Assembly (NCBI GenBank): GCA_020848905.1
Contig: JADLHG010000031.1
Location: 186,001 to 250,000 of the forward strand
Origin: Deltaproteobacteria bacterium
GTDB lineage: Bacteria; Myxococcota_A; Polyangia; GCA-2747355; JADLHG01
DNA length: 64,000 nucleotides
Direction: 5' to 3'
Below the pieces are notes generated by a model, which saw only the letters and a list, made by a program, of their open reading frames with translations, did no database searches and was not told the origin of the DNA. Below, one piece after another: positions 1-8,558 of the stretch; the first letter of the stretch is position 1; each line of letters begins with the position of its first letter. A program made the translations under genes and the position numbers.

Positions 1-301
1 GCCCGTCGTCCCCATGCCCCCGTGCCTCCGCCGACCGTACATCCCTTCACATCGACCGATCGCGCCGCGATTCAACCCACCCCGACGAATCCTGCCCCAT
101 GCGACCGCGCCGGACAAGGGCGAGCTGCCGCTGGCGAGAGGGCGTTGGGGTCGCGGGGATCGTAGCGGCGAGGCCCGCGCAGAAGAGCGACATCGCAGCC
201 CCGTCCGCGGCATGAGTGGCCGCGCGAAAGGTGCTTTGCGAAGGTGAGGGAATGGCGCCGGACCGCAGTGCATCTGCGGCCCGGCATCGTCGCGGCTCTC
301 T
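1..301. other. Non-coding or unresolved stretch at window start
   Basis: I see no supportable gene here. The open frames that cross it on both strands are rich in Arg and Pro, have no ribosome binding site and resemble the GC-driven spurious frames found throughout the window. It may hold the end of a gene lying to the left, but no domain can be recognised. It ends right at the stop codon of the minus-strand gene at 302. Confidence 0.5.
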
Positions 302-601
302 CTAGCGCTTGGCGCTCGCTCTTTCGAGCCCGGTGCGCAGCTCATCCGCGTTCATCACGGGGATGAGGCTCACCGAGGCGTTCAGCTCGAGAAAGAACCG
401 CTCCACCGTCACGGGGATCTGCGAGGTCTCCTTGAGGTCGATAAAGAGGAGCATCGTCCGCTTGCCGTCCTCGGCCAGGAAGTACGACGCCTCGGGGCGC
501 AGCTCCTCGAGCGCTGCCTGGATGACCTTGGGCAGGCTGCCGTCCTTGATCGCGCGATTTCCGGCTTCCACCGGCACTTGAACCTTCAGCATCGTTCGCA
601 T
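302..601 (-). CDS. Small conserved hypothetical protein (99 aa)
   Basis: This is a compact soluble protein of 99 residues with no signal peptide or membrane segment. The start at 601 (MRTMLKVQ) is chosen because an AGGAGG-type ribosome binding site lies about 9 bases upstream; an in-frame start further up has none. The N-terminal half reads as beta strand then amphipathic helix (VQVPVEAGNRAI, then SLPKVIQAALEEL). The middle has alternating hydrophobic strands (RTMLLFIDL) and the end is helical. This pattern fits a small ferredoxin-like fold such as those of dimeric monooxygenase-like proteins, but no catalytic motif is visible. Similar short proteins beginning with the same VPVEAGN-type segment occur widely as uncharacterised proteins, as far as I recall. 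It is divergently oriented from the lipase gene at 782. Function unknown. Confidence 0.75.
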   Translation of the reverse strand: MRTMLKVQVPVEAGNRAIKDGSLPKVIQAALEELRPEASYFLAEDGKRTMLLFIDLKETSQIPVTVERFFLELNASVSLIPVMNADELRTGLERASAKR

Positions 602-781
602 CCCAACCCTCCTCCTGTTTGTTCGGGCGTCTGTCGCCCGCACCCGTCACGCGGTGGAAAGATGCGCCCATCTCGAGGCGCCGACAACGGCGGGCCGGTC
701 GATGACCTCGGGGGGAGTGCCTCGCCCCGACGACCCACGATTCTTGCCCCGCGCGGTGCGGTCGCCGATCATGAGGCGCCC

Positions 782-1912
782 ATGCCAGAAGTGCATCACG
801 TTTACCTGATCCCCGGCTTCTTCGGCTTCGCGAACCTCGGTGAGCTGGTCTACTTCGCCCACGTGAGGGAGTTCCTCGCGAAGCTCTGGGGCGAACGCGG
901 CGTCGAGGCGCGGGTCTGGGTGGTGAAGACACACCCTACCGCCTCGATCCGCCGCCGCGCGGAGCGCCTGCTCGAGGCGATGGCGGAGACCGCCGGCCAG
1001 GACGACAGCCCGATCCATCTCGTGGGTCATTCGAGCGGCGGCCTGGATGCGCGCCTCTTCGCCACCCCGGACGTGTCGCTGCATTCGGAGCTCCGCGCCG
1101 AGGACTACGCCCGGCGGCTGCGCTCCGTGGTCACGCTCTGCTCGCCGCACCACGGCACCCCCGTGGCGAACTTCTTCACCAGCGTGCTCGGACAACACCT
1201 CCTGCGGCTTCTCTCGCTGAGTACGATCTACGCGCTGCGTTTCGGGACGCTTCCCATGTCGGCGGTGAGCAAGCTGGTGGGCATCTTCGCGCGCCTCGAC
1301 GATCAGGTCGGGCTCTCGGCCACGCCGGCAGACCAGCTCTACGACCAGCTCCTCGGCGACTTCAACACCGATCGACGCGAGGCGCTCGCGCACCTCTTCG
1401 ACGAGGTGAGCTGGGATCGCGCGCTGATCCCGCAGCTCACCGTCGAGGGGGTGGACCTCTTCAACGCCGGAACGCGCGACCGTCCCGGTGTGCGCTACGG
1501 CTCTGTCGTCACCTGGGCGCCGAGCCCGGGGGTAGGGACGGCCTTCAAGGCCGGTTTCGACCCCTACGCGCAGGCGACCCACGCGCTCTACGTCGCCCTC
1601 TGGCAGCTCGCGTCGCGCATGCCCGTCGAGCACACGCCGACGCTGAGCGGGGCCCAGGTGGAGGCGCTCTGGCGTGCCTTCGGCGAGATCCCGGGGGCGA
1701 AGGCCAACGATGGGGTGGTGCCCACGCTCTCGCAGGTCTGGGGCGACGTGATCGTGGGGGCCCGCGCCGACCACCTGGACGTGGTGGGGCACTTCTCGGA
1801 CCGCAAGCACGCGCCCCCGCACATCGACTGGCTCTCCACGGGGGCGGGCTTTTCGCGCACCGACTTCGAGTCGCTGTGGACCGCCGTCGCGAGCTACTTG
1901 CTCGCGGACTGA
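782..1912 (+). CDS. Alpha/beta-hydrolase, lipase/esterase family
   Basis: The protein (376 aa) opens with a strand and oxyanion-type segment (YLIPGFFGF) typical of the lipase class of alpha/beta hydrolases. The nucleophile elbow GHSSGG places the catalytic serine near residue 84. It is followed by a CSPHHGTP segment also seen in triacylglycerol lipase-like enzymes. The acid and histidine of the triad are probably in the C-terminal third (for instance DGVVPTLSQ and DHLDVVGH, the usual arrangement in bacterial lipases). No signal peptide is evident with this start. ATG 782 is preferred because a GAGG lies about 6 bases upstream and the fold begins right after it; longer in-frame starts add a low-complexity tail. 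The substrate is inferred to be an acyl ester; it could equally be a PHB-depolymerase-like esterase. Confidence 0.8.
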   Translation: MPEVHHVYLIPGFFGFANLGELVYFAHVREFLAKLWGERGVEARVWVVKTHPTASIRRRAERLLEAMAETAGQDDSPIHLVGHSSGGLDARLFATPDVSLHSELRAEDYARRLRSVVTLCSPHHGTPVANFFTSVLGQHLLRLLSLSTIYALRFGTLPMSAVSKLVGIFARLDDQVGLSATPADQLYDQLLGDFNTDRREALAHLFDEVSWDRALIPQLTVEGVDLFNAGTRDRPGVRYGSVVTWAPSPGVGTAFKAGFDPYAQATHALYVALWQLASRMPVEHTPTLSGAQVEALWRAFGEIPGAKANDGVVPTLSQVWGDVIVGARADHLDVVGHFSDRKHAPPHIDWLSTGAGFSRTDFESLWTAVASYLLAD

Positions 1913-2001
1913 GCGTCGCACCTCGGCCGAGCGGGCGCCTTGCGACGGTCGGCCTCGCCGTGATACGTACGAGCCCTACCGATTATCGAGGAGGGGTGTT
2001 C

Positions 2002-2469
2002 ATGCGAGGGTGCCTCAAGCTCGTCGTTCTCTGGGCCGTGACCGCGCTCGTCCCGGTGCCGGCCCAGGCCAGCCACTATCCGCTCGCCAACGTCCTGCCC
2101 GCCGACGCCGCGGAGAAGCTCGCCAAGGCGGGGCTGCGCACGACGTCGGACCTCCTCGACCAGGGGGCGAACCCCGCCGATCGCGCGCGTCTGGCCAAGC
2201 TCACGGGGCTCGCCGAGAAGCAGCTCAAGGAATGGGTTCAGATGTGCGACCTCGTCCGGATCCAGGGGGTGGGCCCCGTGATGGTGCGCCTCCTCGCGAC
2301 GGTAAAGATCACCTCGGTGGCGCTCCTCGCCAAGCAGAAGGCCGCCGCGCTCTACCCGCGCGTCATGCAGGCCAACGACAAGGCGAAGGTGACGCAGAAT
2401 CCGCCCAGCGAGAAGCATCTGGAGCACTGGATCGAGCAGGCGAAGAAGCTGAAGGTCGTCGTCCGATAG
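2002..2469 (+). CDS. Secreted DUF4332-like helix-hairpin-helix protein
   Basis: A 155-residue protein with a clear signal peptide (a short basic start, a hydrophobic core and PAQA followed by S at about residue 24). The mature part has two helix-hairpin-helix-like units: one around LAKAGLRTTSDLL, and one around VRIQGVGPVMVRLLATVKITSVALLAKQ. This matches the layout of DUF4332 proteins. Such units usually bind DNA in the cytoplasm, so export is odd; here they may serve as a structural or protein-binding module. The start is well supported by GAGGAGGGG about 8 bases before ATG 2002. It follows the lipase gene on the same strand by about 90 bases. No enzymatic residues are visible. The role is unknown. 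Confidence 0.75.
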   Translation: MRGCLKLVVLWAVTALVPVPAQASHYPLANVLPADAAEKLAKAGLRTTSDLLDQGANPADRARLAKLTGLAEKQLKEWVQMCDLVRIQGVGPVMVRLLATVKITSVALLAKQKAAALYPRVMQANDKAKVTQNPPSEKHLEHWIEQAKKLKVVVR

Positions 2470-2533
2470 AGAGCTCGTCGTCGCTGCGCCGCGGTCGCGC
2501 GGATCAACCTTCCTCGCCCTCGAGAACGCCCTC

Positions 2534-3952
2534 ATGACCACCAAGACCGAACGTTTCCGGCTGACCTTCCTCGGCGCGGCGCAAACCGTGACCGGCTCGA
2601 TGCACCTGCTCGAGGTGGGCGAGGGGAGCCTGCTCGTGGACTGCGGCCTCTTCCAGGGGGCGCGCCACGAGTCGGAGCAGAAGAACCGCAATCCCCCGCG
2701 CAAGGCGCCGCAGGCCGACGCGCTCGTCCTGACCCACGCGCACATCGACCACTGCGGCAACCTGCCGACGCTCGTGCGACGCGGCTTCTCGGGGCCCATC
2801 CATTGCACGTCGGCCACCGCCGAGGTCTGCGAGGCGATGCTCCGCGATTCGGCGCGCATCCAGGTGTCGGACGCTGCGTGGCTCAACCGCAAGCACGAGG
2901 ACGACCCCGACTGGGTCGAGATCCTGCCGCTCTACACCGAAGAGGACGTGGACGCGACGGTGCCGCTCCTCACGGCGCATGAATACGGGGACCGCTTCGG
3001 CGTCATCCCGGGAGTGACGGCCCACTTCGTCGACGCGGGGCACATCCTCGGCTCGGCCTCGGCCATTCTGGACGTGAAGGTGAACGCGCACAGCCGCCGC
3101 ATCGTCTTCTCCGGCGACATCGGCCGGCGTCACCTGCCGATCCTCCGGGACCCCGTGATCCCCGAGCACGCCGACTACGTCGTCATGGAGAGCACCTACG
3201 GCGACCGCCTGCACGCCCCGGCCGAGGACATGCAGACCCAGCTTCTCGAGGCGATCGAGACCACGCGGAAGCGGGGCGGCAAGGTGATCATCCCCACCTT
3301 CGCCCTCGAGCGGGCCCAGGAGATCGTCTACGCGCTGAACCAGCTCCTCAAGGGGGGCCGCCTTCAGCCGATCCCGGTCTATCTCGATTCGCCGCTCGCC
3401 GTGAACCTCGTGGAGGTCTTCCGCCGCCACGACGAGTGCTTCGATCCCGAGACCACCGACTTCCTCGAGAACCACGGAGACCCGTTCGGGTTCCATCTCC
3501 TGACGCTGGTCGAGTCGACCGACGATAGCCGCAAGCTCAACGACCTGCACCACCCGGCGGTCATCCTCTCCGCCTCGGGGATGTGCGAGTCGGGGCGCAT
3601 CCTGCACCACCTGCGCAACAACATCGAAGACCCCAAGAACACGATCCTCATCGTGGGGTTCCAGGCGCAGCACACCCTCGGCCGCCGGCTCGTCGAGCGT
3701 CGCCCCGAGGTGCGCATCTTCGGCGTCATGCGCGAGCTGAAGGCCGAGGTGCGCGTGCTGAACGCCTTCTCGGCCCACGCCGACAAGCACGAGCTTCTCT
3801 GGTGGGCGGAGGGGTGTGGTCGGCAGGTGCGCGAGTTCTTCCTGGTGCACGGGGAGCCGGTGCAGAGCGAGGCCTTCGCCGAGGTGCTGCGCGAGCGGGG
3901 CAGGAAGGTGCGCGTGCCGGGGCCGGGCGAGACAGCCGACCTCGACCGCTAG
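2534..3952 (+). CDS. MBL-fold beta-CASP RNA metallo-hydrolase
   Basis: The 472-residue protein is a full-length metallo-beta-lactamase/beta-CASP hydrolase of the YSH1/CPSF-73 type. Visible motifs are the di-zinc HxHxDH signature (THAHIDH, about residues 68-73), a downstream histidine in DAGHILGSA, the aspartate in FSGDIGRR, the STYGDR segment that opens the beta-CASP insertion, and the C-terminal FSAHAD motif. These residues are those used by the family for zinc binding and phosphodiester hydrolysis, so it is probably an active ribonuclease acting on RNA in the cytoplasm. A KH domain like that of archaeal homologues is absent. The length is normal for bacterial members. It lies on the same strand as the HhH gene and converges on the HAD gene downstream. 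Exact RNA targets cannot be told from sequence. Confidence 0.9.
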   Translation: MTTKTERFRLTFLGAAQTVTGSMHLLEVGEGSLLVDCGLFQGARHESEQKNRNPPRKAPQADALVLTHAHIDHCGNLPTLVRRGFSGPIHCTSATAEVCEAMLRDSARIQVSDAAWLNRKHEDDPDWVEILPLYTEEDVDATVPLLTAHEYGDRFGVIPGVTAHFVDAGHILGSASAILDVKVNAHSRRIVFSGDIGRRHLPILRDPVIPEHADYVVMESTYGDRLHAPAEDMQTQLLEAIETTRKRGGKVIIPTFALERAQEIVYALNQLLKGGRLQPIPVYLDSPLAVNLVEVFRRHDECFDPETTDFLENHGDPFGFHLLTLVESTDDSRKLNDLHHPAVILSASGMCESGRILHHLRNNIEDPKNTILIVGFQAQHTLGRRLVERRPEVRIFGVMRELKAEVRVLNAFSAHADKHELLWWAEGCGRQVREFFLVHGEPVQSEAFAEVLRERGRKVRVPGPGETADLDR

Positions 3953-3983
3953 AACGCCGCGCCGGTCGGCACTCCGGGGCGAG

Positions 3984-4607
3984 CTAGGTCAGGATCGCGA
4001 GCAGCTCCCGCAGAGTCGCGAGTCGCAGGTATCCGTCGATGCCGAGTCCCGCCATGGTCACGTTCGCGGCGCGTGCCGCCGCGAGGTCGGTCGGGGAGTC
4101 CCCCACGTAGAGCGCCTGGTGCGGCTCGAGGTGGAGCCGCTTCAGCGCGAGGAGCAGCAGGTCGGGTTCCGGCTTCTCGCGCGCCTCCCCCGCGGCGGCG
4201 ACGGCGTCGAGATGCGGCTCGAGCCGTTTGGCCTCGAGGATGCGGAGCGCGAGCGCGCGCGGCGTGTTGGTAACCACGGCCTGGCGCAGCCCCCGGGCCC
4301 CCAAGGCGTCGAGCACCTCGAGAGCCCCTTCGTTCAGCGCCACGGCGTCGAGCTCCTCGGGGAAGGTGCTCTCGTAGAAGGCCCACACCTCGGGGACGCT
4401 CTGCCCGGGAAAGAACTGGGTCTGGTCGGCGTCCACTCCCTGCCCGAAGGTGGCCCTGAACTCGGCGAGCGCGATCGCCGGGTAGCCGTAGCGGGCGCGG
4501 CCGCGGTTCACGACGCGGAACCATGCCTCTCCCGAGTCGATGAGCACCCCATCGAGATCGTAGAGCACCCCCTCCACCGCCCGGACATCCAGTACGTGTC
4601 TGTGCAT
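3984..4607 (-). CDS. HAD-superfamily phosphatase, PGP/beta-PGM-like
   Basis: A 207-residue HAD hydrolase. Motif I is DLDGVLIDS near residues 18-26 (nucleophile and acid aspartates both present). Motif II is VTNTPRAL, motif III the lysine in EKPEPDLL, and motif IV GDSPTDLAAARAAN. An alpha-helical cap of the C1 type lies between motifs I and II. This arrangement is that of phosphoglycolate phosphatases and beta-phosphoglucomutase-like enzymes, acting on small phosphorylated metabolites in the cytoplasm. Substrate choice cannot be assigned because the cap residues are not diagnostic. It converges with the beta-CASP gene and is divergent from the quinone oxidoreductase gene at 4733. Confidence 0.87.
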   Translation of the reverse strand: MHRHVLDVRAVEGVLYDLDGVLIDSGEAWFRVVNRGRARYGYPAIALAEFRATFGQGVDADQTQFFPGQSVPEVWAFYESTFPEELDAVALNEGALEVLDALGARGLRQAVVTNTPRALALRILEAKRLEPHLDAVAAAGEAREKPEPDLLLLALKRLHLEPHQALYVGDSPTDLAAARAANVTMAGLGIDGYLRLATLRELLAILT

Positions 4608-4732
4608 GGCGCAACTCTACCCTCGCGGTCGGGCAGAGTCGATCCCGCCGCGCGCAGACGTGGGCCTCGGGCGCGACGCGGCTCGGCCCGGGCGCTTGCG
4701 TTTTTCGGGCGTACCGCGCATACGATCCGCGC

Positions 4733-5725
4733 ATGATCCCCCATCAGATGAAGGCCATTTCCGTCGAGAACGACGCCGACCGCAGCCTGCGCTGGCGGGA
4801 GCACCCGACGCCTCGGCCCGGGGCGGGCGAGGTGCTCCTGCGCGTGCAGGCCACCGCCGTCAACCGCGCCGACCTCGTGCAGCGGGCGGGTGCCTATCCT
4901 CCCCCGGCCGGGGCGAGCGAGATCCTCGGGCTCGAGGCGGCCGGGGTCGTCGCCGCGGTGGGCGAGGGGGTGGACGGCTGGTCCGTCGGGGACGAGGCCT
5001 GCTGCCTCCTCGCCGGTGGGGGCTACGCCGAATACGTCGCCTGCCACCATCGCGTGCTGCTCCCGGTTCCCCGCGGGCTCTCCGTGCGCGAGGCGGCGGC
5101 GCTGCCCGAGGTCTTCTTCACCGCATACCTGAACCTCTTCATGGAGGGGGGGCTTGCGCCCGGCGAGCGCGCGCTGGTCCACGCCGGCGCTTCGGGGGTG
5201 GGGACCGCCGCGGTCCAGCTCTGCCGCCTCTTCGACCGGCGCATCTACGTGACGGCCAGCGCGGGAAAGCTCGCGGCGCTGCGCGAACTCGGCGCCGACG
5301 CGGCGATCGATCGAGAGGCCGAGGACTTCGTTTCCCGGGTTCACGAGCTGACGGCTAGCCAGGGCGTGGACGTGATCCTCGATCCCGTGGGTGGGGCGTA
5401 CCTCTCGCGAAACCTGACCGCGCTCAGCCTCGGGGGACGGCTGGTGGTGATCGGCCTGCTCGGCGGGGCGCGGGGGGAGCTCCCCATGGGGATGCTGCTC
5501 ATGCGGCGCCTGAGGATCATCGGCTCGGTGCTGCGGAGCCGCTCCGTCGAGGAGAAGGCCGCCATCCGCGACGAGCTGCTCGCACGGGTCTGGCCGCACT
5601 TCGCCGCCGGAGCGCTGCGACCGATCGTGGACCGCACGTTGCCCATCGACCGCGCGGACGAGGCACACGCCCTGCTGAAGAGCAACGCGACCTTCGGCAA
5701 GGTCGTGCTGACGATCCCGAGCTGA
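4733..5725 (+). CDS. NAD(P)H-quinone oxidoreductase, PIG3-type MDR
   Basis: A 330-residue zinc-independent medium-chain dehydrogenase/reductase. It shows the family start MKAISVE, the AVNRADLVQRAGAYPPP segment characteristic of the PIG3/TP53I3 group, a GLEAAGVV strand, and the nucleotide-binding stretch VHAGASGVGTAAVQL. The structural-zinc cysteines of alcohol dehydrogenases are absent. Such enzymes reduce quinones or similar electrophiles with NADPH in the cytoplasm. Start choice is uncertain: ATG 4733 and ATG 4748 are both in frame and neither has a strong ribosome binding site; the second matches the family start better. The gene is divergent from the HAD gene and converges on the gene ending at 5758. 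Confidence 0.9.
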   Translation: MIPHQMKAISVENDADRSLRWREHPTPRPGAGEVLLRVQATAVNRADLVQRAGAYPPPAGASEILGLEAAGVVAAVGEGVDGWSVGDEACCLLAGGGYAEYVACHHRVLLPVPRGLSVREAAALPEVFFTAYLNLFMEGGLAPGERALVHAGASGVGTAAVQLCRLFDRRIYVTASAGKLAALRELGADAAIDREAEDFVSRVHELTASQGVDVILDPVGGAYLSRNLTALSLGGRLVVIGLLGGARGELPMGMLLMRRLRIIGSVLRSRSVEEKAAIRDELLARVWPHFAAGALRPIVDRTLPIDRADEAHALLKSNATFGKVVLTIPS

Positions 5726-5757
5726 CCCCCCGCGGCGGAACGCGCTGGCTGCGCCGC

Positions 5758-6651
5758 CTATTCCTTGGTCGTCGGACGGACGGGGAGGCGGGGGGGGCCC
5801 GCGGCGGACCAGCGATACCCGACGCGGAAGGAGTACTCGTCGCAGTTGTGACGCGCGTAAAAGTCGAGCACGTCGTACCAGCGCGCCTCCTGCGACGTGA
5901 GCGCGCTGCGGATCGGGCGCCAGGGGACCGCGCGGCAACCGCCGAGGGGGCCCTGCCGGTGGCCCTCGGCGGTGCGCTCGTCGTAGCTCAGGGCCGAGGG
6001 GTCGAGGCGCGTCACGTAGTGGTAGCCGAGGGGCGTCAGCTCGAGCACCTCGACCTTGTGCACCGAGAGCTTGGTCGAGCGGCGCAGCAGGCACTCGGTC
6101 CGCTCCATTCGCTCGCCCGCCTGCAGAGCGATCGCGTTCTGGGCCACCATCCCCTTGGCGCCGCACTTCTCGGGGACCCGCGTGACCACGCGGTAGGCGA
6201 TCGGACGGCCCAGCTTGTTCGTGAGCGCGAGGACCAGGTGTTCGGCGCGGTAGCCCTGCCCCTCGTCGCCGACCCAGAGCTTCTTCGACACGAGCTGTAG
6301 CTTGAGGCTCCCCGTTTCGAACGCGTTCCCTACGGACAGCTTGCGCTCCTCCGAAAGCTCGATGCGGTAGGGGAGTCCCCCGCGCATCAGCCCGAGCGAG
6401 GGCTTCGCGAGCTTGAGCTTGCGCGCGTCGTCCTCGATCGCGCCGCGGTAGAAGGCCTCGGTGTAGCGGTCCGAGGAGGTGGCGCTCTCCTCGGGCGGAG
6501 GCGGCAGGGCGCGCGGCGGCGGAAGGCGGTCGCTGGTCTGGTAGGCGGCGAACGTCCCGCCGACGATCACGAGCACGCTCGCGCCGGCGAGGATGAGCGC
6601 CAGCGGGAGCTTACGGGCACCGGGAGAATCGTCGCCGACCATGAGTCCCAT
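5758..6651 (-). CDS. Unknown protein with one N-terminal membrane anchor
   Basis: A 297-residue protein not recognised as a named family. Residues about 15-37 form one hydrophobic segment (LPLALILAGASVLVIVGG), followed by a proline-rich linker and a predicted periplasmic domain of about 220 residues with many beta strands and four scattered cysteines, which could form disulfides. The start is uncertain: ATG 6651 or ATG 6642, or a GTG just upstream; none has a strong ribosome binding site. The open frame continues upstream but that part overlaps the divergent HEAT-repeat gene and is not credible. The short divergent gap with the gene at 6713 suggests a shared promoter region. Function unknown. 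Confidence 0.65.
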   Translation of the reverse strand: MGLMVGDDSPGARKLPLALILAGASVLVIVGGTFAAYQTSDRLPPPRALPPPPEESATSSDRYTEAFYRGAIEDDARKLKLAKPSLGLMRGGLPYRIELSEERKLSVGNAFETGSLKLQLVSKKLWVGDEGQGYRAEHLVLALTNKLGRPIAYRVVTRVPEKCGAKGMVAQNAIALQAGERMERTECLLRRSTKLSVHKVEVLELTPLGYHYVTRLDPSALSYDERTAEGHRQGPLGGCRAVPWRPIRSALTSQEARWYDVLDFYARHNCDEYSFRVGYRWSAAGPPRLPVRPTTKE

Positions 6652-6712
6652 CACGATATCCGGCGGAGCCTTGCCACGCAACCGCCTCCTCGGGCTATCA
6701 TGACCGGCCTGA

Positions 6713-7519
6713 ATGCTGCGCTGCTTGGCGATGAGCCTCCTGCTGCTGAGCTGGGGGCCTAAGGCCGCCTCCGCCCCGACGCCCCCGAGCACCCTTCGGC
6801 TGCAGCGGCTGATTGCGGCCCTCTCGGCGTCGTCGCCGAAGGTGCGGCTGCAGGCGGCGGTCGTGCTCGGCCGTCTCGGGGACGCCCGCGCCTTGCCGGC
6901 GCTCTCTCGCGCCCTGGGGGACACCGATCCGCTCGTCAGGGGGCTGGCAGCGCAGGCTCTCGGACGGCTCGGAGATCCCCGGGCCGTGCCGGTGCTCCGG
7001 TCGCAGCGCGGCGATGCGGACGTGCGCGTTCGCGGGTTCGTGGAGCACGCGCTCCTCGCGCTCCGCCAACCCGAGCGCGGGCGGGGCGGCCGACCGGAGG
7101 GCGCTCCGCGAAAAGGCGGCGTACTCGTACGGCTCGGCGAGATGGGAGCGCGCCCGGCCCGCGAGAAGTCCCTGATCGGGCCTCTGCGCACCCTCTGGAC
7201 GGAGAGGCTGCGCCGGGAGGGCCAGCTGGCCCTCCCGGGGGACGCGGGGCCGCATGCGTCGGCTGTCAGGATCTTCGAGCTCTCCTCGGCCATCCTGAGC
7301 CTCGAGCGTCGCCGCGTGGGCCGCTCCGTCGAGGCCACCTGCTTCGTCAGCCTGATCGTCGGGGACCACCGCGGCAGCATCCTCATGATGTCGAGCGGCG
7401 GGGCGACGGTCAGCGAGCCCTACCGTCCGGGAGGCGAGAAGGGGGTGGCCTCCAGCGCCCTCGCGGCGGCGGTCGAGACGGCGCATCGAAACCTGAAGGA
7501 GTTTCTAAGGCGGCGCTGA
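6713..7519 (+). CDS. Exported HEAT-repeat protein
   Basis: A 268-residue protein with a short signal peptide (hydrophobic LAMSLLLLSW, then KAASA at about residue 21). Residues about 30-120 hold HEAT-like repeats: VRLQAAVVLGRLGDARALPALSRAL followed by a closely related unit VRGLAAQALGRLGDPRAVPVL, then a third weaker unit. HEAT repeats form a curved helical scaffold for protein binding; in bacteria they are common in phycobilin lyase-like and signalling proteins. The C-terminal 120 residues are a separate domain with strands such as VEATCFVSLIVGDHRGSIL and no recognised motif. It is divergent from the membrane-anchored unknown at 6651, so the two envelope proteins may be co-regulated. Function unknown. 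Confidence 0.75.
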   Translation: MLRCLAMSLLLLSWGPKAASAPTPPSTLRLQRLIAALSASSPKVRLQAAVVLGRLGDARALPALSRALGDTDPLVRGLAAQALGRLGDPRAVPVLRSQRGDADVRVRGFVEHALLALRQPERGRGGRPEGAPRKGGVLVRLGEMGARPAREKSLIGPLRTLWTERLRREGQLALPGDAGPHASAVRIFELSSAILSLERRRVGRSVEATCFVSLIVGDHRGSILMMSSGGATVSEPYRPGGEKGVASSALAAAVETAHRNLKEFLRRR

Positions 7520-7571
7520 CGCAACATCGCGGAGGGGAGAAGCGCGCCCCCGTCCACCGTATGACGTCATC

Positions 7572-7946
7572 GTGGCTCTCCGCGCCTGGGCGATCTGCCG
7601 TCGTTGCCTCGTTCCGCACGAGGCGGACGCGGCCTGTCCCATCTGTGGGAGGCGGGCGGCCGCCGGGCCCGCGGTTCGTGGCGTGCCTCCTTCCCCGTGC
7701 GCGCGGCCCGTCGAGGAGCCCCTCTCGCGGACCGAGCTACGCCCCTGGAGCGCTGCGGTACCCTTCCTGGGCCTATGTCTGGCGGCGCTCGGGTGGGTCC
7801 CCGTGGCCGGCCTCGCCCTCGCCTGCGCGGGCGGCGCGGTGGCGGGGCTCTACCTGCGACGTGGCCGAGGAGCTCGGCCGCGAAAGCGCGTGGCCTACGT
7901 GACGCTCGCGGTCAGCGTGGCGATGGTGGCCTTCACCTTCATCTGA
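7572..7946 (+). CDS. Small zinc-ribbon membrane protein
   Basis: A 124-residue protein starting at GTG 7572. An N-terminal zinc ribbon is formed by two CxxC knuckles (CRRC and CPIC, ten residues apart). Two hydrophobic helices follow (around LGLCLAALGWVPVAGLALACAGGAVAGLY and VAYVTLAVSVAMVAFTFI), ending at the C terminus. Such zinc-ribbon plus membrane-helix proteins are usually uncharacterised. The start has no clear ribosome binding site, so it may lie elsewhere. Its 3' end overlaps the end of the convergent gene at 7939 by 8 bases. Confidence 0.6.
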   Translation: MALRAWAICRRCLVPHEADAACPICGRRAAAGPAVRGVPPSPCARPVEEPLSRTELRPWSAAVPFLGLCLAALGWVPVAGLALACAGGAVAGLYLRRGRGARPRKRVAYVTLAVSVAMVAFTFI

Positions 7947-8493
7947 TCGCTCCCAGTTCCTCCCCGGGCAGGACGCGCAGGCGGGCCGAGGTGAGCAGCC
8001 TCGGCCGGGAACCACCGAGGGTGGTCTGCCCGATCTCGGTGAAGTCAGCGTTCAGCAGCAGCGCCGTCAGCTCCTCGGCCGCCACGGCCGTGCCCGAACG
8101 CCCTCCGAGCCGCCGCCAGAGGTGCGCCAAGCCCCCGTCGGCCAGGCGCTCGACGACGAAGAGCTGTCCCCCGTCACGGAGCGCCCGTCGGAGCTCGCCG
8201 AGCGCAGCGCGGGGGTCGTCCGCGCGGCCGAGGGTGCAGATGGCCACGACCGCGCCGAGCGCACGGTCGGCAAAGGGGAGGCGCGTGGCGTCGCCGCGAA
8301 GCGTGCGTCCGATGCGGCCGCGGCGTGCCGTGCGCCGCGTCGAGCTCCCGTGGCTGACGAGGCACGCTTCCTCGAACGCCGCAGCGACGGCGCGCAGGTC
8401 GGCTGCGGTCGCGAGCACGGCGAGAGGGCGGGCCGTCGGCGGCACGTGCCGGGCGAGCTGCTCGGCGAGGAGAGCGCGTGGCATGCGCGGCAT
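7939..8493 (-). CDS. Class I SAM methyltransferase-like protein, motif I degenerate
   Basis: A protein of about 184 residues resembling the Methyltransf_11 group. Recognisable parts are the motif II/III region GDATRLPFADRALGAVVA, the LGELRRALRDGGQLFVVE stretch typical of the beta-strand-5 region, and a C-terminal GLAHLWRRL segment. The glycine-rich motif I that binds S-adenosylmethionine (normally an E/DxGxGxG pattern) is missing; its place holds LAVLATAADLRAV. It may therefore be inactive or a structural homologue. The listed start (ATG 8493) is one of two close ATG codons (also 8484), neither with a good ribosome binding site. The gene converges with the zinc-ribbon gene and follows the sigma factor gene on the same strand by about 65 bases. 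Confidence 0.65.
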   Translation of the reverse strand: MPRMPRALLAEQLARHVPPTARPLAVLATAADLRAVAAAFEEACLVSHGSSTRRTARRGRIGRTLRGDATRLPFADRALGAVVAICTLGRADDPRAALGELRRALRDGGQLFVVERLADGGLAHLWRRLGGRSGTAVAAEELTALLLNADFTEIGQTTLGGSRPRLLTSARLRVLPGEELGAIR

Positions 8494-8558
8494 TATGCGT
8501 AGGGCCCTGCCAGGCGACAAGAGCGTCGCCTACCTCGGGTGCGAGTCGAGCGGACACG

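Noticed and set aside
5732-5757. GCGGCG/CGCCGC inverted repeat between two convergent genes as a terminator
   Set aside because: Long loop, no T-run on either strand; such pairs are frequent by chance at this GC content.
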